23,858 nt of DNA from Clostridiales bacterium (GTDB lineage: Bacteria; Bacillota; Clostridia; Oscillospirales; CAG-272), in the NCBI GenBank assembly GCA_003522145.1, contig DPGD01000001.1, positions 1 through 23,858 on the forward strand. Reading direction: 5' to 3'. This document shows positions 23,819 to 23,858 of this stretch, piece after piece. Numbering within the stretch: the first letter of the stretch is position 1; each line of letters starts with the position of its first letter. Position numbers and translations under genes: made by a program. The notes under the pieces are model-generated. The model searched no databases. It was not told the origin of the DNA and saw only the letters and a program-made list of their open reading frames with translations.

Positions 23819-23849
23819 TTGAAAAATAAAAAATATGTAGTGTTACAAT
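23819..23849 (+). promoter_or_regulatory. Promoter reading off the right edge
   Basis: TTGAAA (23819-23824) and TACAAT (23844-23849) are 19 bases apart. TGT stands directly before the -10, and the flanks are very A/T-rich. It points rightward out of the window, so a plus-strand gene should begin shortly after the edge. Confidence 0.45.
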
Positions 23850-23858
23850 AGATGTGAG

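Noticed and set aside
1..23858. CRISPR array, tRNA or rRNA genes
   Set aside because: No regularly spaced repeats and no recognisable tRNA or rRNA sequence were seen in any intergenic stretch.

Overview
The window looks like chromosomal DNA of a Gram-positive, anaerobic Clostridia-type bacterium, probably Oscillospiraceae/Ruminococcaceae-like. Evidence for this: L27 has a cleavable N-terminal extension and sits with its protease Prp; an exported cysteine protease carries a type I dockerin; Shine-Dalgarno sites are strong (AAGGAGG type); and nearly every promoter has a TGTGN extended -10. The assignment is inferred from gene content only.

Layout. Positions 66-5530 (minus strand) hold a lipid/envelope group: a PlsC-type acyltransferase overlapping a diacylglycerol-kinase-family lipid kinase, a membrane-anchored metallophosphoesterase and a secreted papain-family protease ending in a dockerin. 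Positions 5758-15624 (plus strand) hold a compact, intact phage-like head module: small and large terminase, a 58-residue protein, a putative cell-wall hydrolase with a SPOR domain, a one-helix membrane protein, portal, scaffold-like protein, major capsid protein, two connector/adaptor-like proteins, a 492-residue tail-hub-like protein and two small membrane proteins resembling a holin pair. The second of these ends in a single dockerin-type calcium-binding repeat. Three stem-loops fill the only sizeable gap in the module, just after the capsid gene. Positions 15661-16820 (minus) are the rplU-prp-rpmA operon with a clear promoter and terminator. Position 16958-17806 (plus) is a DUF11-like protein without signal peptide. 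Positions 18023-20143 (minus) are trpS and holA. Positions 20338-22726 (plus) hold a one-pass membrane protein, a cysteine-rich metal-ribbon protein and a ComF-family phosphoribosyltransferase. Positions 22885-23637 (minus) encode an 8-helix membrane protein, and a promoter fires off the right edge.

The most notable object is the 9.9-kb phage-like module. It can be read as a set able to build and fill a head (intact TerL ATPase and nuclease residues, portal, scaffold, capsid, head-completion proteins) and perhaps release it (hydrolase plus holin-like proteins). It has no visible integrase, repressor, replication gene, long-tail gene or receptor-binding protein, and it lies directly between ordinary host operons. 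All its frames are open, and most junctions are tightly spaced or ATGA-type overlaps. This suggests a domesticated or gene-transfer-agent-like particle, or a short-tailed satellite, rather than a decayed prophage. The dockerin repeat on its last gene, like the dockerin on the neighbouring host protease, hints at a link to the host's cohesin/dockerin surface system.
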